This document shows, piece by piece, positions 40,734-48,997 of a stretch of 50,935 nucleotides of DNA. The translations under genes and the position numbers were made by a program. The notes under the pieces are model-generated. The model saw only the letters and a list, made by a program, of their open reading frames with translations, was not told the DNA's origin and did no database searches. Within the stretch, counting starts at the first letter, position 1, and each line of letters opens with the position of its first letter. This DNA is from Zygnema cylindricum (taxonomy: Eukaryota; Streptophyta; Zygnematophyceae; Zygnematales; Zygnemataceae). The stretch spans positions 162,072 through 213,006 of the forward strand of contig JBBHKE010002882.1 of the NCBI GenBank assembly GCA_037447655.1, in the 5' to 3' direction.

Positions 40734-41728
40734 GAGGAAAGCCAACCCTAATCCACTATCACCCAGTAAACCACAGAAGTGTTGTTCTGAGACAACTGCT
40801 GGCACTGAAGATGAAGAAGATGCAGCACTACTCATCGTAGAACAAATCAAAAGAGGAAGCTTCCACAAATACCGATGGCTGAACAGCAACTTTGACCCTA
40901 TAAATTTCAGAAAAATGATTTAATGGTCCTGAAAATATACCACACTGTATATAACATAAAAAAGAACACACACACAAAATTTTAATGAATTCCGCTTACA
41001 GATCTGTGAGATATGTAGAAATGAAATTACAAAAAATTGAGTGTACAGTTTTCATATCATTTGTTCCTAATGAATCAAATTCACTAAGTCCTACTTCAAT
41101 ACACCAAAACTACACTAAGTTGTACGGAGGCATTCTAGCCGTTCATATAACATTCTAACTCAACAAATACTGTGAGTATACCTGTGTACTGAAGGTATGT
41201 CATAAACCACATTCTCAACACTAAACAACTAATTCACTACAAACAAAATTATATTCTACCAAATATTTACACCGAAGTTCAGACAACGTAAAGTGAAAGT
41301 GATCTAGTCACGCTTCGTCAGTATTTGTTGGCGGCGGCTGTCAGCCGTCCGATTACAAGATTTGGCACCGTAGAACTGACTTCACGAAGTCCCGTGGTCC
41401 TGCCGAATTTTCGTATGTCCACGGAGGACATACTCACGCATTTCTCTCAAGTGACGACGCATGTCCCAAGTGTGAATGAACTGTGAACTCCCAACTTCAC
41501 TGTCACACTAATTTTGGTAACCACTGAACCGAACTCAACCAAAAATAGCTTAAGTCTTGAATAGCTCTCTCTCCCTCACAGCTGAGGCATAGAGAGGAGT
41601 AAAGCTTTTTAAAAGCAACAACAAGCAAACCCAAAATTGTCCAATCACAATCCAAAGTTCAGCAACAGCCTGAGAAAGAAGGCCGAGCAGCATCCACTTG
41701 ATAGGACGTGAGAAGAAGTGAAGGGAAA
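40734..41728 (-). repeat. Gypsy-1 subtype-2 LTR, left pieces
   Basis: 40734-40779 (GAGGAAAGCC...CTAATCCACTATCAC) matches 23472-23513, and 41621-41728 (CCCAAAATTGTCCAATCACAATCC...GACGTGAGAAGAAGTGAAG) matches 23514-23613. Between them sits a solo LTR (40780-41620). The LTR continues after element C at 48124. Its first 370 bp have been replaced by the palindrome at 40288-40733. Confidence 0.75.
40780..41620 (-). repeat. Copia-2-like solo LTR
   Basis: TGTTGTTC at the left and AAAGCAACA at the right, 841 bp. It is flanked by AGAAG (40775-40779) and ACAAG (41621-41625), which differ at one position. The uninterrupted LTR at 23500 supports the insertion point. Blocks such as CACTACAAACAAA and CCAAATATTTACA are shared with the Copia-2 LTR at 255-1482. 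No coding capacity. Confidence 0.65.
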
Positions 41729-42779
41729 TGTAGAAACTAATGGTTTTATTAGTATTTTCTAGGTATGAAAAGAAATATAGAAGTCGAGGCAGTCTATCTC
41801 TAACTTCTCTCTCCAACTCTCAAACTTGTCGCAGTCACTGAGAAGTTGGAGAGGAAGCTAGAGCCATGGCTACCTTGGCTATCCTGAGGTTTACGGGAAT
41901 TTAATATTAGGGTTTATTTATTTAATTAAAAGTTATGCGCCGGCGGCAGGATTTGATCTCTGTACCTACCGGCCGGCAGATAGAAAGTAGCCGGTAGCCT
42001 TAGCCGTTAGGTCTAGCAGTAGTGTTACATAGCATATAGTTTGATAGTTAATTATTTGAGTATTTGTACGATAATTCATTTAACTATAACACATTACGGG
42101 ATACATAGATCCAGTAATATATTTAGTACGGATTACGGTACGGACTCGAAATCAATACCGCGCATTTGTTTCGTAGGTGAAACAAATATCGCGCATGTAT
42201 TTATTACGGCTACGATTAAATCCGAATTTAATCGGACGGCCGGGATTAGCGCCGAGATCGCGGAGGAAGATTTCGGCGGTTTGTGGCCATCGCCACATCG
42301 GATGACGCGTGGCGAAATTCCGTTGGATCGAGGAATCTCCGGAGATTATGGTACCGAATCCGGATATGACATGTGTCGACATTTAGGCCATGTCGTACAC
42401 TGTCCGTACCTAAAGTACACCGGAAGCTGTACTTTTGAGTACGGAACTCAATTCTGATTGGTTCCGTACATCAGTAGATAGAGTATGTGAGAGAGATAGG
42501 ACTTAGATAAATTTAGAAGATAGGACCCTCTCTCCCAGAGAGCTTCTGTATAAAAGGTCAACTTTGACCCTCCATAACTAACTGCTCAGGGGAGCAAATT
42601 CAGAGATTCTTTTTGCTACCGACTATGGGGAGTCTTGCCTTCACAGGGGTTTAGGTGGTCACGGTTTTTGTCTGCCAGGGTGGCAGTTATTTTTGTTGGA
42701 ACACAAAGGGGTCAAGATTATCCTAGAGGCTTCTTGGAAGCTGTCTACTCTGAGGACTTATGGAGGTCTCAGAGTTTCA
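41729..42779 (+). repeat. Copia-1 C 5' LTR
   Basis: U3 is most of its length: arm-like hairpin 41939-41977, GTAC hairpin 42404-42444, TATA box at 42549-42557, leaving about 200 bp for R and U5. The 138-aa open frame at 42041-42457 lies in U3. It stays open in the LTRs of B and C but contains stops in older copies, so I treat it as non-coding. Confidence 0.93.
42549..42569 (+). promoter_or_regulatory. Copia-1 C promoter: TATA box and GGTCAA dyad
   Basis: TATAAAAGG (42549-42557) overlaps the inverted repeat GGTCAACTTTGACC (42556-42569). That dyad contains two TTGAC cores of the kind bound by plant WRKY factors (W-box). The same pair is at 47893 in the 3' LTR. In M1 and M2 the TATA box is kept, while the dyad is altered to GGCAAACTTTGGCC-like forms. 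Transcription would start about 30 bp downstream. Confidence 0.6.
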
Positions 42780-45540
42780 GGTTATGGGCCCACCCTCTAG
42801 GGTACCAATCTTTAATGGAACTGGCTTCATATACTGGGAAAGTATGATGATAGGAGCTCTATGCGAAAAAAGGTTTTGGGGGATAGTGAGTGGACGGTTG
42901 GGGCGTCCATCAAGTCTTGGAATTCCTCCAGGGTTTGGTGGAACCAGATTCACCAGGAAAGAGGACCCACCTTCAACGGAGGAAACAAAAGAAGGAGAGG
43001 TGGTGGACAAAGGTAAAGAGAAGGAGACGATCACACCAATAGCAACTGGTTCGACATTCATGTCACCTATTCCGAGGAACGAGGAGAATGATACTGAAAC
43101 CTGGGACTTCAACAATATGGCGGCAAAGCACTTCATCCTACGCCATCTCACTCAAGGACTTGCATGTCCTCATTCGCAGGTAGAAAGAGCATCCGATCTT
43201 TGGATGGCTCTCATAGAGATGTACCGAAGTGGTACGATTCAGCAACAACAGTTGGCTGATCAGAAAGTTAAGGAGTATGTATACAAAGGGGGAAATATGT
43301 TGGATTTTTGCAATGAGCTTGCTACACTCTTCATGGAGCTACAGAGTGCGGGAAAAGATTTTAGTGAAAAAGAAAAGGTTAACTATTTACTGATGAAGTT
43401 ACCTGATGAGTTCGTGAACATAGTTTACCGTGTGCAGGACTTGCCTGACTCAAGGTGGATATGGAACTCAGTGGTAGGGATGATTCTCGTTCAAGAGAAT
43501 ACAATTGAAATCCGAAGGGGAGGAAAGAGTGGCCAAGCTTTGGCAACAGCGACTGATTGGAGGAACAAGGATCCCCGAAAACCGGTCGGAAACTATGGGG
43601 GTAGGGAGCAGAAAAAACAGGCCGATGAGTTCGAACCAAGGGCTCCCAAAGGTCTATGTCACTTTTGTAAGAAACCGGGGCACTATATGGCAGAGTGCAC
43701 TAAGCTAAACGAGCTTCGGTTAAAGGAGGGGCAGACCGGTGGTACCCCGAGAGGAAAGAAAAAGGCCCTTGTCACACAGGTACTTGAGGCTGAATCCGAG
43801 GACGAGGACGATGAGCTCCTTTTGGATGAGGAGTTGGAGGCGAAAAATGAGGTCGAAATTCCACGAAGGCAGAAATGTGCTTACGGTGGATTGAAAGGTG
43901 AAGCAGACTGGATTGTAGATTCAGGTGCCTCCATGCACATGTGTAAGGATAGACACCTGTTCACTAAGATAAGAAAGATTCCCACCGTAGAGATAGAGTA
44001 CGGGGATGGGAGGATAGTCACCACTACTCTTGTAGGATCGGTAGATCTAAAAGTGTTAGTAGAAGGAAAGACATCCATATTAACATTCTCCGATGTATTG
44101 TTTATTCCGGAGCTGAACAAAAATCTTATCTCTACATCGGTATTAGATGATAAGGGTTTTTTTACTAGCACTAGGGAAGGAGTCTTTACTGCTAGTTTTG
44201 AGGATGATGTCTATTTCATTGCTGAGAAAGGTAGCCATGGGATGTTTAGGCTGATCTTAAGTAATGAAAAGAAGAAACTTTATTATGCTGGTGTTCATGA
44301 TATTATGATGTGGCATAAGAGGCTTGGGCATGTGAATCTAGATAAGTTAAGAGAGATGAAAAAGATGGGAGTGGTGGAAGGGATTCAGTTTAGTGAGAGT
44401 GATGATATAAGTGATTGTAGTGGATGTGCTCAAGGTAAAGCACACAGATTACCCTTTCCTAAATCAGCCACCTATAAGGGAGAAAAAATTCTAGATCTAG
44501 TACACACAGATATTTGGGGACCGGCTAAAGTGCCCTCACCGGGGGGGAAGAGATTTATGATGACTATAACTGATGATTGGTCTCGGTATTCCCGGGTATA
44601 TTTTTTGAAAAACAAGTCCGAAGCTGAGGATTGTTTTAGACAATATAAAACATGGAGCGAAAAACTCCATGAAACTCCAATCAAGAGAGTAAGGAGTGAC
44701 AATAGTGGAGAGTATACTTCTAACCAGTTTGAGGATTTTTTGAGGGAAGATGGGGTTCAACACCAAAAGACAGTTCCAAAAAATCCGGAACAGAATGGGG
44801 TAGCTGAAAGGTTAAATAGAACACTAAGTGATAGTGCTAGAAGTATGTTGTCAGATAAAAAGATAGGAAAAAGGTTTTGGGCAGAAGCAATGAACTGTGC
44901 TAATTACCTCAAGAATAGAGTTCTTACTTCAGCTATAAAAGATCAAACCCCTTATGAGAGATGGATAGGCCGGAAACCAGACATATCTCACTTAAAGGTT
45001 TTTGGCAGTCAAGTTTTCAGTCTAGATACTGATCGGTCCAATTGGAAGCTAGATCCTAAAGGAAAACCGGGATACTTATTAGGATATGATGAAGATGTTA
45101 AAGGATATAGAGTTTATGATCTAAAAAGGGAAGATATAATCTTAGTAAAGCATCTAGTAGTTATGGATGAAGGAAAGTTTGTGGATCCCTTCAAATATAC
45201 GAAGTCAGTAAAACTCAGATTTGAGTCAGAAAATTCCGATGACTTTGAGCTTCCTAACTATCCAGGTTTTAGAGAAGATGACATTCTTGCAGGAACAAAT
45301 CAGACCGAAAAGGACTCGGCTGTGGAAACTCCAGTGACAACTCTACTCGAAGCGGAAGACGTGGTGGAAATTGATTCGGAATCAAGGGATAGGGGAGAAG
45401 CCGAGTTTGTTCGAAAGAATCCACGAGAACCATCTATTCCGGCATCAGATTTTGAGGGGGGGAGGAGAAGTAGCAAAAGACTGCAAGAAAAACAGGTTAA
45501 TAACAAGGTAACTAAACTGGTGGAAGACAGCCATCAATGA
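42760..45540 (+). CDS. Copia-1 C Gag-protease-integrase
   Basis: Open frame of 926 aa. The first ATG (42760) lies in the LTR; a second in-frame ATG (42784) lies inside the primer site, and either could start translation. Gag: VPIFNGTGFIYWESMM (16-30), capsid-like helices to about 260, CCHC knuckle C300-C313. Acidic linker 345-362. Protease: WIVDSGAS (D387). Integrase: H519, H524, C553, C556 (zinc domain), D584 in HTDIWGP, D647 in RSDNSGEY, E683 in VAERLNRT, giving exact D-35-E spacing. A VFGSQVFSLD and GYLLGYD segment follows. The frame ends in KLVEDSHQ because of a 59-bp deletion just before RT. In an intact element it would read on into RT as one polyprotein forming cytoplasmic particles and a nuclear integration complex. 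Confidence 0.95.
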   Translation: MEVSEFQVMGPPSRVPIFNGTGFIYWESMMIGALCEKRFWGIVSGRLGRPSSLGIPPGFGGTRFTRKEDPPSTEETKEGEVVDKGKEKETITPIATGSTFMSPIPRNEENDTETWDFNNMAAKHFILRHLTQGLACPHSQVERASDLWMALIEMYRSGTIQQQQLADQKVKEYVYKGGNMLDFCNELATLFMELQSAGKDFSEKEKVNYLLMKLPDEFVNIVYRVQDLPDSRWIWNSVVGMILVQENTIEIRRGGKSGQALATATDWRNKDPRKPVGNYGGREQKKQADEFEPRAPKGLCHFCKKPGHYMAECTKLNELRLKEGQTGGTPRGKKKALVTQVLEAESEDEDDELLLDEELEAKNEVEIPRRQKCAYGGLKGEADWIVDSGASMHMCKDRHLFTKIRKIPTVEIEYGDGRIVTTTLVGSVDLKVLVEGKTSILTFSDVLFIPELNKNLISTSVLDDKGFFTSTREGVFTASFEDDVYFIAEKGSHGMFRLILSNEKKKLYYAGVHDIMMWHKRLGHVNLDKLREMKKMGVVEGIQFSESDDISDCSGCAQGKAHRLPFPKSATYKGEKILDLVHTDIWGPAKVPSPGGKRFMMTITDDWSRYSRVYFLKNKSEAEDCFRQYKTWSEKLHETPIKRVRSDNSGEYTSNQFEDFLREDGVQHQKTVPKNPEQNGVAERLNRTLSDSARSMLSDKKIGKRFWAEAMNCANYLKNRVLTSAIKDQTPYERWIGRKPDISHLKVFGSQVFSLDTDRSNWKLDPKGKPGYLLGYDEDVKGYRVYDLKREDIILVKHLVVMDEGKFVDPFKYTKSVKLRFESENSDDFELPNYPGFREDDILAGTNQTEKDSAVETPVTTLLEAEDVVEIDSESRDRGEAEFVRKNPREPSIPASDFEGGRRSSKRLQEKQVNNKVTKLVEDSHQ
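42780..42794 (+). other. Copia-1 C primer binding site
   Basis: GGTTATGGGCCCACC, directly after the LTR end TTTCA, pairs with the anticodon stem-loop of initiator tRNA-Met. Copies N and Copia-2 have A at the first position, so pairing probably starts at GTTATGG. That puts the primer 3' end at tRNA position 39, as for Drosophila copia. It also contains an ATG in frame with gag. Confidence 0.85.
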
Positions 45541-45544
45541 GGAG

Positions 45545-47059
45545 ATGGCTTCAATCATGGCAGCCGATACTTGGGAGCTAGTGGACTGTCCACCTAACCG
45601 AAAACCAATAGGTTGTAAGTGGGTTTTCAAACTAAAACTGAACCCAGATAACACAATCGAGCGCTACAAGGCCAGATTAGTGGCAAAGGGATTTACACAA
45701 AAAGAAGGAATTGACTACAAGGAAACCTTTGCCCCGGTGGTCAGATTTCCCTCCGTCCGCATACTTCTCAGTTTAGCAGCGGCGGAAGACATGGAATTGC
45801 ATCAGATGGACATCAAGACAGCTTTTTTGCATGGAGAATTGGAAGAGGAGATCTTCATGCGACAACCCGAAGGTTTTGTGGAGGAAGGAGAGGAGATTAA
45901 GGTATGCCGGCTGATTAAATCTTTTTATGGTTTGAAACAGGCACCTCGACAATGGAATAAGAAGCTTGATGAGTTTCTTACCGGTCTGGGATATATTCGG
46001 ATCAGCTCAGATCACTCAATCTATGTCTTTGAAGATGAGGAAGGTTTGATATTTATTGCAATTTATGTTGATGATTTGCTTGTATTAAGTAAATCAATGG
46101 AAAAAATTAACAAACTGAAAACCGATCTTAAGGGGAGATTTGAAATGAAGGATATGGGAGAAGCAAGATATATTTTGGGAACTCAAGTAGAGAGAGACCG
46201 AAAAAGGAAAATTATACAACTGACTCAAAAGGAAGCAATAGGGAACATGCTTGAAAAATTTCAAATGGATAAAGCTAATAGTTGTACAACTCCAATGGAG
46301 TTGAAGAAAGGAAGTGAGGGGAGTGAGGAAGAAGGAGTCATAGTCTTAGACGAGGAATTATCTCTTGATGAACAGAAGTTCATGCAGACTATTCCTTACA
46401 GGCAAGTAGTGGGAAGTCTAATCTATTTTATGAATTGTACCCGGCCGGATTTAGCTGCAGCTGTAGGAGTGCTGAGTAGAAGTCTAAATGCTCCCACTAA
46501 GAAGGATTGGGAGGCAGCTAAGAGAGTCCTTAGATATTTGGTAGGAACTAGAGATCTATGGTTGCATTTGGGTGGGGAGAATACTGACATCACTACTTGG
46601 AGTGATGCCAGTTATGGTGATGCTCCGATGAGGAGATGTACTTCTGGATATGTATTATATGTGGGTGATGGGGCTTGCTGTTGGAGTAGCAAACAGCAAA
46701 AGGTTATTGCTCAGTCACCCATGGAGGCTGAGTATATGGCCTCTTGCTCTGCTGTAAAAGAATTGATGTGGGTCAAGTCTTTGCTTGGTGAGCTTGGTCA
46801 CCTTAAGAGTGGTGTGCAGAAAATATTTTGTGATAATCAGGCAGCAATCGCTATTTCTGCCAATCCTAAACACCATTTTAAAGCCAAACACATGGACATC
46901 AGACTCAGCTTTGTTAGAGAGAAAGTAGAAAACAAAATAATCAGTTTAGAGTACAGACCAGATAGTGAGATGGTAGCATATATGATGACCAAACCTGTGC
47001 CTTCCCCTAAGCTAATTTTTTGCAGGGAGAAGTGTGGTCTGAAATTAAAGATTGACTAG
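45545..47059 (+). CDS. Copia-1 C reverse transcriptase-RNase H
   Basis: 504-aa open frame; its ATG at 45545 is internal to the ancestral polyprotein, since 59 bp are missing immediately upstream. RT: CKWVFKLKLNPD, YKARLVAKGFTQKEGIDY, D89 in HQMDIKTAFL, YGLKQAPRQWNKK, YVDD at 174-177. RNase H: WSDASYGDAPMRRC, MEAEYMAS, FCDNQAAIAI. The terminal motif reads VAYMMTKPV, whereas element B has VADLMTKPV, so a conserved acidic residue of RNase H is Tyr here. Without ribosomal frameshifting or a new start this half would not be made with Gag. Copy C may still be mobilised by intact relatives. Confidence 0.93.
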   Translation: MASIMAADTWELVDCPPNRKPIGCKWVFKLKLNPDNTIERYKARLVAKGFTQKEGIDYKETFAPVVRFPSVRILLSLAAAEDMELHQMDIKTAFLHGELEEEIFMRQPEGFVEEGEEIKVCRLIKSFYGLKQAPRQWNKKLDEFLTGLGYIRISSDHSIYVFEDEEGLIFIAIYVDDLLVLSKSMEKINKLKTDLKGRFEMKDMGEARYILGTQVERDRKRKIIQLTQKEAIGNMLEKFQMDKANSCTTPMELKKGSEGSEEEGVIVLDEELSLDEQKFMQTIPYRQVVGSLIYFMNCTRPDLAAAVGVLSRSLNAPTKKDWEAAKRVLRYLVGTRDLWLHLGGENTDITTWSDASYGDAPMRRCTSGYVLYVGDGACCWSSKQQKVIAQSPMEAEYMASCSAVKELMWVKSLLGELGHLKSGVQKIFCDNQAAIAISANPKHHFKAKHMDIRLSFVREKVENKIISLEYRPDSEMVAYMMTKPVPSPKLIFCREKCGLKLKID

Positions 47060-47072
47060 AAAATAAGGGGAG
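47060..47072 (+). other. Copia-1 C polypurine tract
   Basis: AAAATAAGGGGAG begins right after the RNase H stop (47057-47059) and ends at the 3' LTR TG. Confidence 0.85.
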
Positions 47073-48123
47073 TGTAGAAACTAATGGTTTTATTAGTATT
47101 TTCTAGGTATGAAAAGAAATATAGAAGTCGAGGCAGTCTATCTCTAACTTCTCTCTCCAACTCTCAAACTTGTCGCAGTCACTGAGAAGTTGGAGAGGAA
47201 GCTAGAGCCATGGCTACCTTGGCTATCCTGAGGTTTACGGGAATTTAATATTAGGGTTTATTTATTTAATTAAAAGTTATGCGCCGGCGGCAGGATTTGA
47301 TCTCTGTACCTACCGGCCGGCAGATAGAAAGTAGCCGGTAGCCTTAGCCGTTAGGTCTAGCAGTAGTGTTACATAGCATATAGTTTGATAGTTAATTATA
47401 TGAGTATTTGTACGATAATTCATTTAACTATAACACATTACGGGATACATAGATCCAGTAATATATTTAGTACGGATTACGGTACGGACTCGAAATCAAT
47501 ACCGCGCATTTGTTTCGTAGGTGAAACAAATATCGCGCATGTATTTATTACGGCTACGATTAAATCCGAATTTAATCGGACGGCCAGGATTAGCGCCGAG
47601 ATCGCGGAGGAAGATTTCGGCGGTTTGTGGCCATCGCCACATCGGATGACGCGTGGCGAAATTCCGTTGGATCGAGGAATCTCCGGAGATTATGGTACCG
47701 AATCCGGATATGACATGTGTCGACATTTAGGCCATGTCGTACACTGTCCGTACCTAAAGTACACCGGAAGCTGTACTTTTGAGTACGGAACTCAATTCTG
47801 ATTGGTTCCGTACATCAGTAGATAGAGTATGTGAGAGAGATAGGACTTAGATAAATTTAGAAGATAGGACCCTCTCTCCCAGAGAGCTTCTGTATAAAAG
47901 GTCAACTTTGACCCTCCATAACTAACTGCTCAGGGGAGCAAATTCAGAGATTCTTTTTGCTACCGACTATGGGGAGTCTTGCCTTCACAGGGGTTTAGGT
48001 GGTCACGGTTTTTGTCTGCCAGGGTGGCAGTTATTTTTGTTGGAACACAAAGGGGTCAGGATTATCCTAGAGGCTTCTTGGAAGCTGTCTACTCTGAGGA
48101 CTTATGGAGGTCTCAGAGTTTCA
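47073..48123 (+). repeat. Copia-1 C 3' LTR
   Basis: Differs from the 5' LTR at three positions seen: near 47390 (TATATG against TATTTG), 47586 (GGCCAGG against GGCCGGG) and 48057 (GTCAGG against GTCAAG). Ends TTTCA, followed by GGAAA. Contains its own TATA box at 47893-47901, which could drive outward transcription into the flank. Confidence 0.95.
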
Positions 48124-48997
48124 GGAAACCGGTTAGGCCTCGGCGTGATCCGCGTACATTAATTTGTAGGGCAGGTTTACAGAGAAAGAAAGTAAGAGCT
48201 AAGCAGGGGAACGCTTAATGACCAGAAAAATAGTCACTAAAACTATCCTGACAATTTCAAAAGAAAAATCCTCAAAGTTTAGGTCAAATCTTCCAAAATG
48301 AGAATTAATGTGCTCTTGAAATTGTGAGAACAAAATTCTCCTAAAATTCGCTAAGTTCGAGGTCTACAGCTGAGCGTCTAACCTACTGTGAATACATGCG
48401 TTCTATGTAGTCAGTTGCGCCTAGTTCGGATTCTGGCCAATAGGTGACGAGAATCGTCTGCCTTACGTTACAAAATCTAAAGCCTACGGATAAAAACCCT
48501 TCCTATGTTACATGTGAATGCGTGCGACCTCCAAGGGTCCACAACTTAGAATGATCCTACGTGCAGTCCGCTTTTGGACTGTCCATTTGTCTATATCATT
48601 TGTGGTCGTAGATTCGCATTCCAATCCACGATGTCGCTGATATCATTCGGAGTTGAGGTTTCCGTTCGCGGTCATCCGTACATCGATTTAAATTTTTGGC
48701 GGGAGTTCCAGCCGACGAAGTAAGTTTGTTCGCCAAAAGTCTCGGATAGCAAACTTGGTCGGTTCGCGTGAATTCCGGAGACTGACGACTTCGCAGACAG
48801 AATGTGAAATGTCCGCGGGTTTCACGGCGTCGGACAAACATCTGTACGGTCCTGTCGCCACCGAAATATCCCCACGAGTAAATTAGTGTGACGTCCTTTT
48901 TATTAAGGACCGCTTACATGAATATCAAATATAACAAAAATGCAGTTATAATGTGATTAAATATAATTAAAATGTGGCGACGCGATTCGTCATGACA
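48124..48997 (-). repeat. Gypsy-1 subtype-2 LTR, right piece
   Basis: Starts with the second GGAAA and continues CCGGTTAGGCCTCGGCGTGA as at 23613. It ends TCGTCATGACA with GGGTGG following. No R1 module follows, unlike at 24462, so the GACA end is the true LTR boundary. The frame at 48596-48841 is not a gene. Confidence 0.75.

Larger units (their letters stand above)
41729..48123 (+). mobile_element. Copia-1 element C: young full-length Ty1/copia element
   Basis: LTRs 41729-42779 and 47073-48123, both 1051 bp, with only three differences seen. Target duplication GGAAA (41724-41728 and 48124-48128). The uninterrupted target is preserved at 23609-23613 in a related LTR. Primer site 42780-42794, polypurine tract 47060-47072. 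The polyprotein is open except for one 59-bp deletion near 45520. It inserted into a Gypsy-1-type LTR. Confidence 0.96.

Noticed and set aside
42041-42457. 138-aa open frame in Copia-1 LTRs, open in B and C
   Set aside because: It lies in U3 upstream of the TATA box, contains stops in M3, and its differences between B and C mostly change amino acids.
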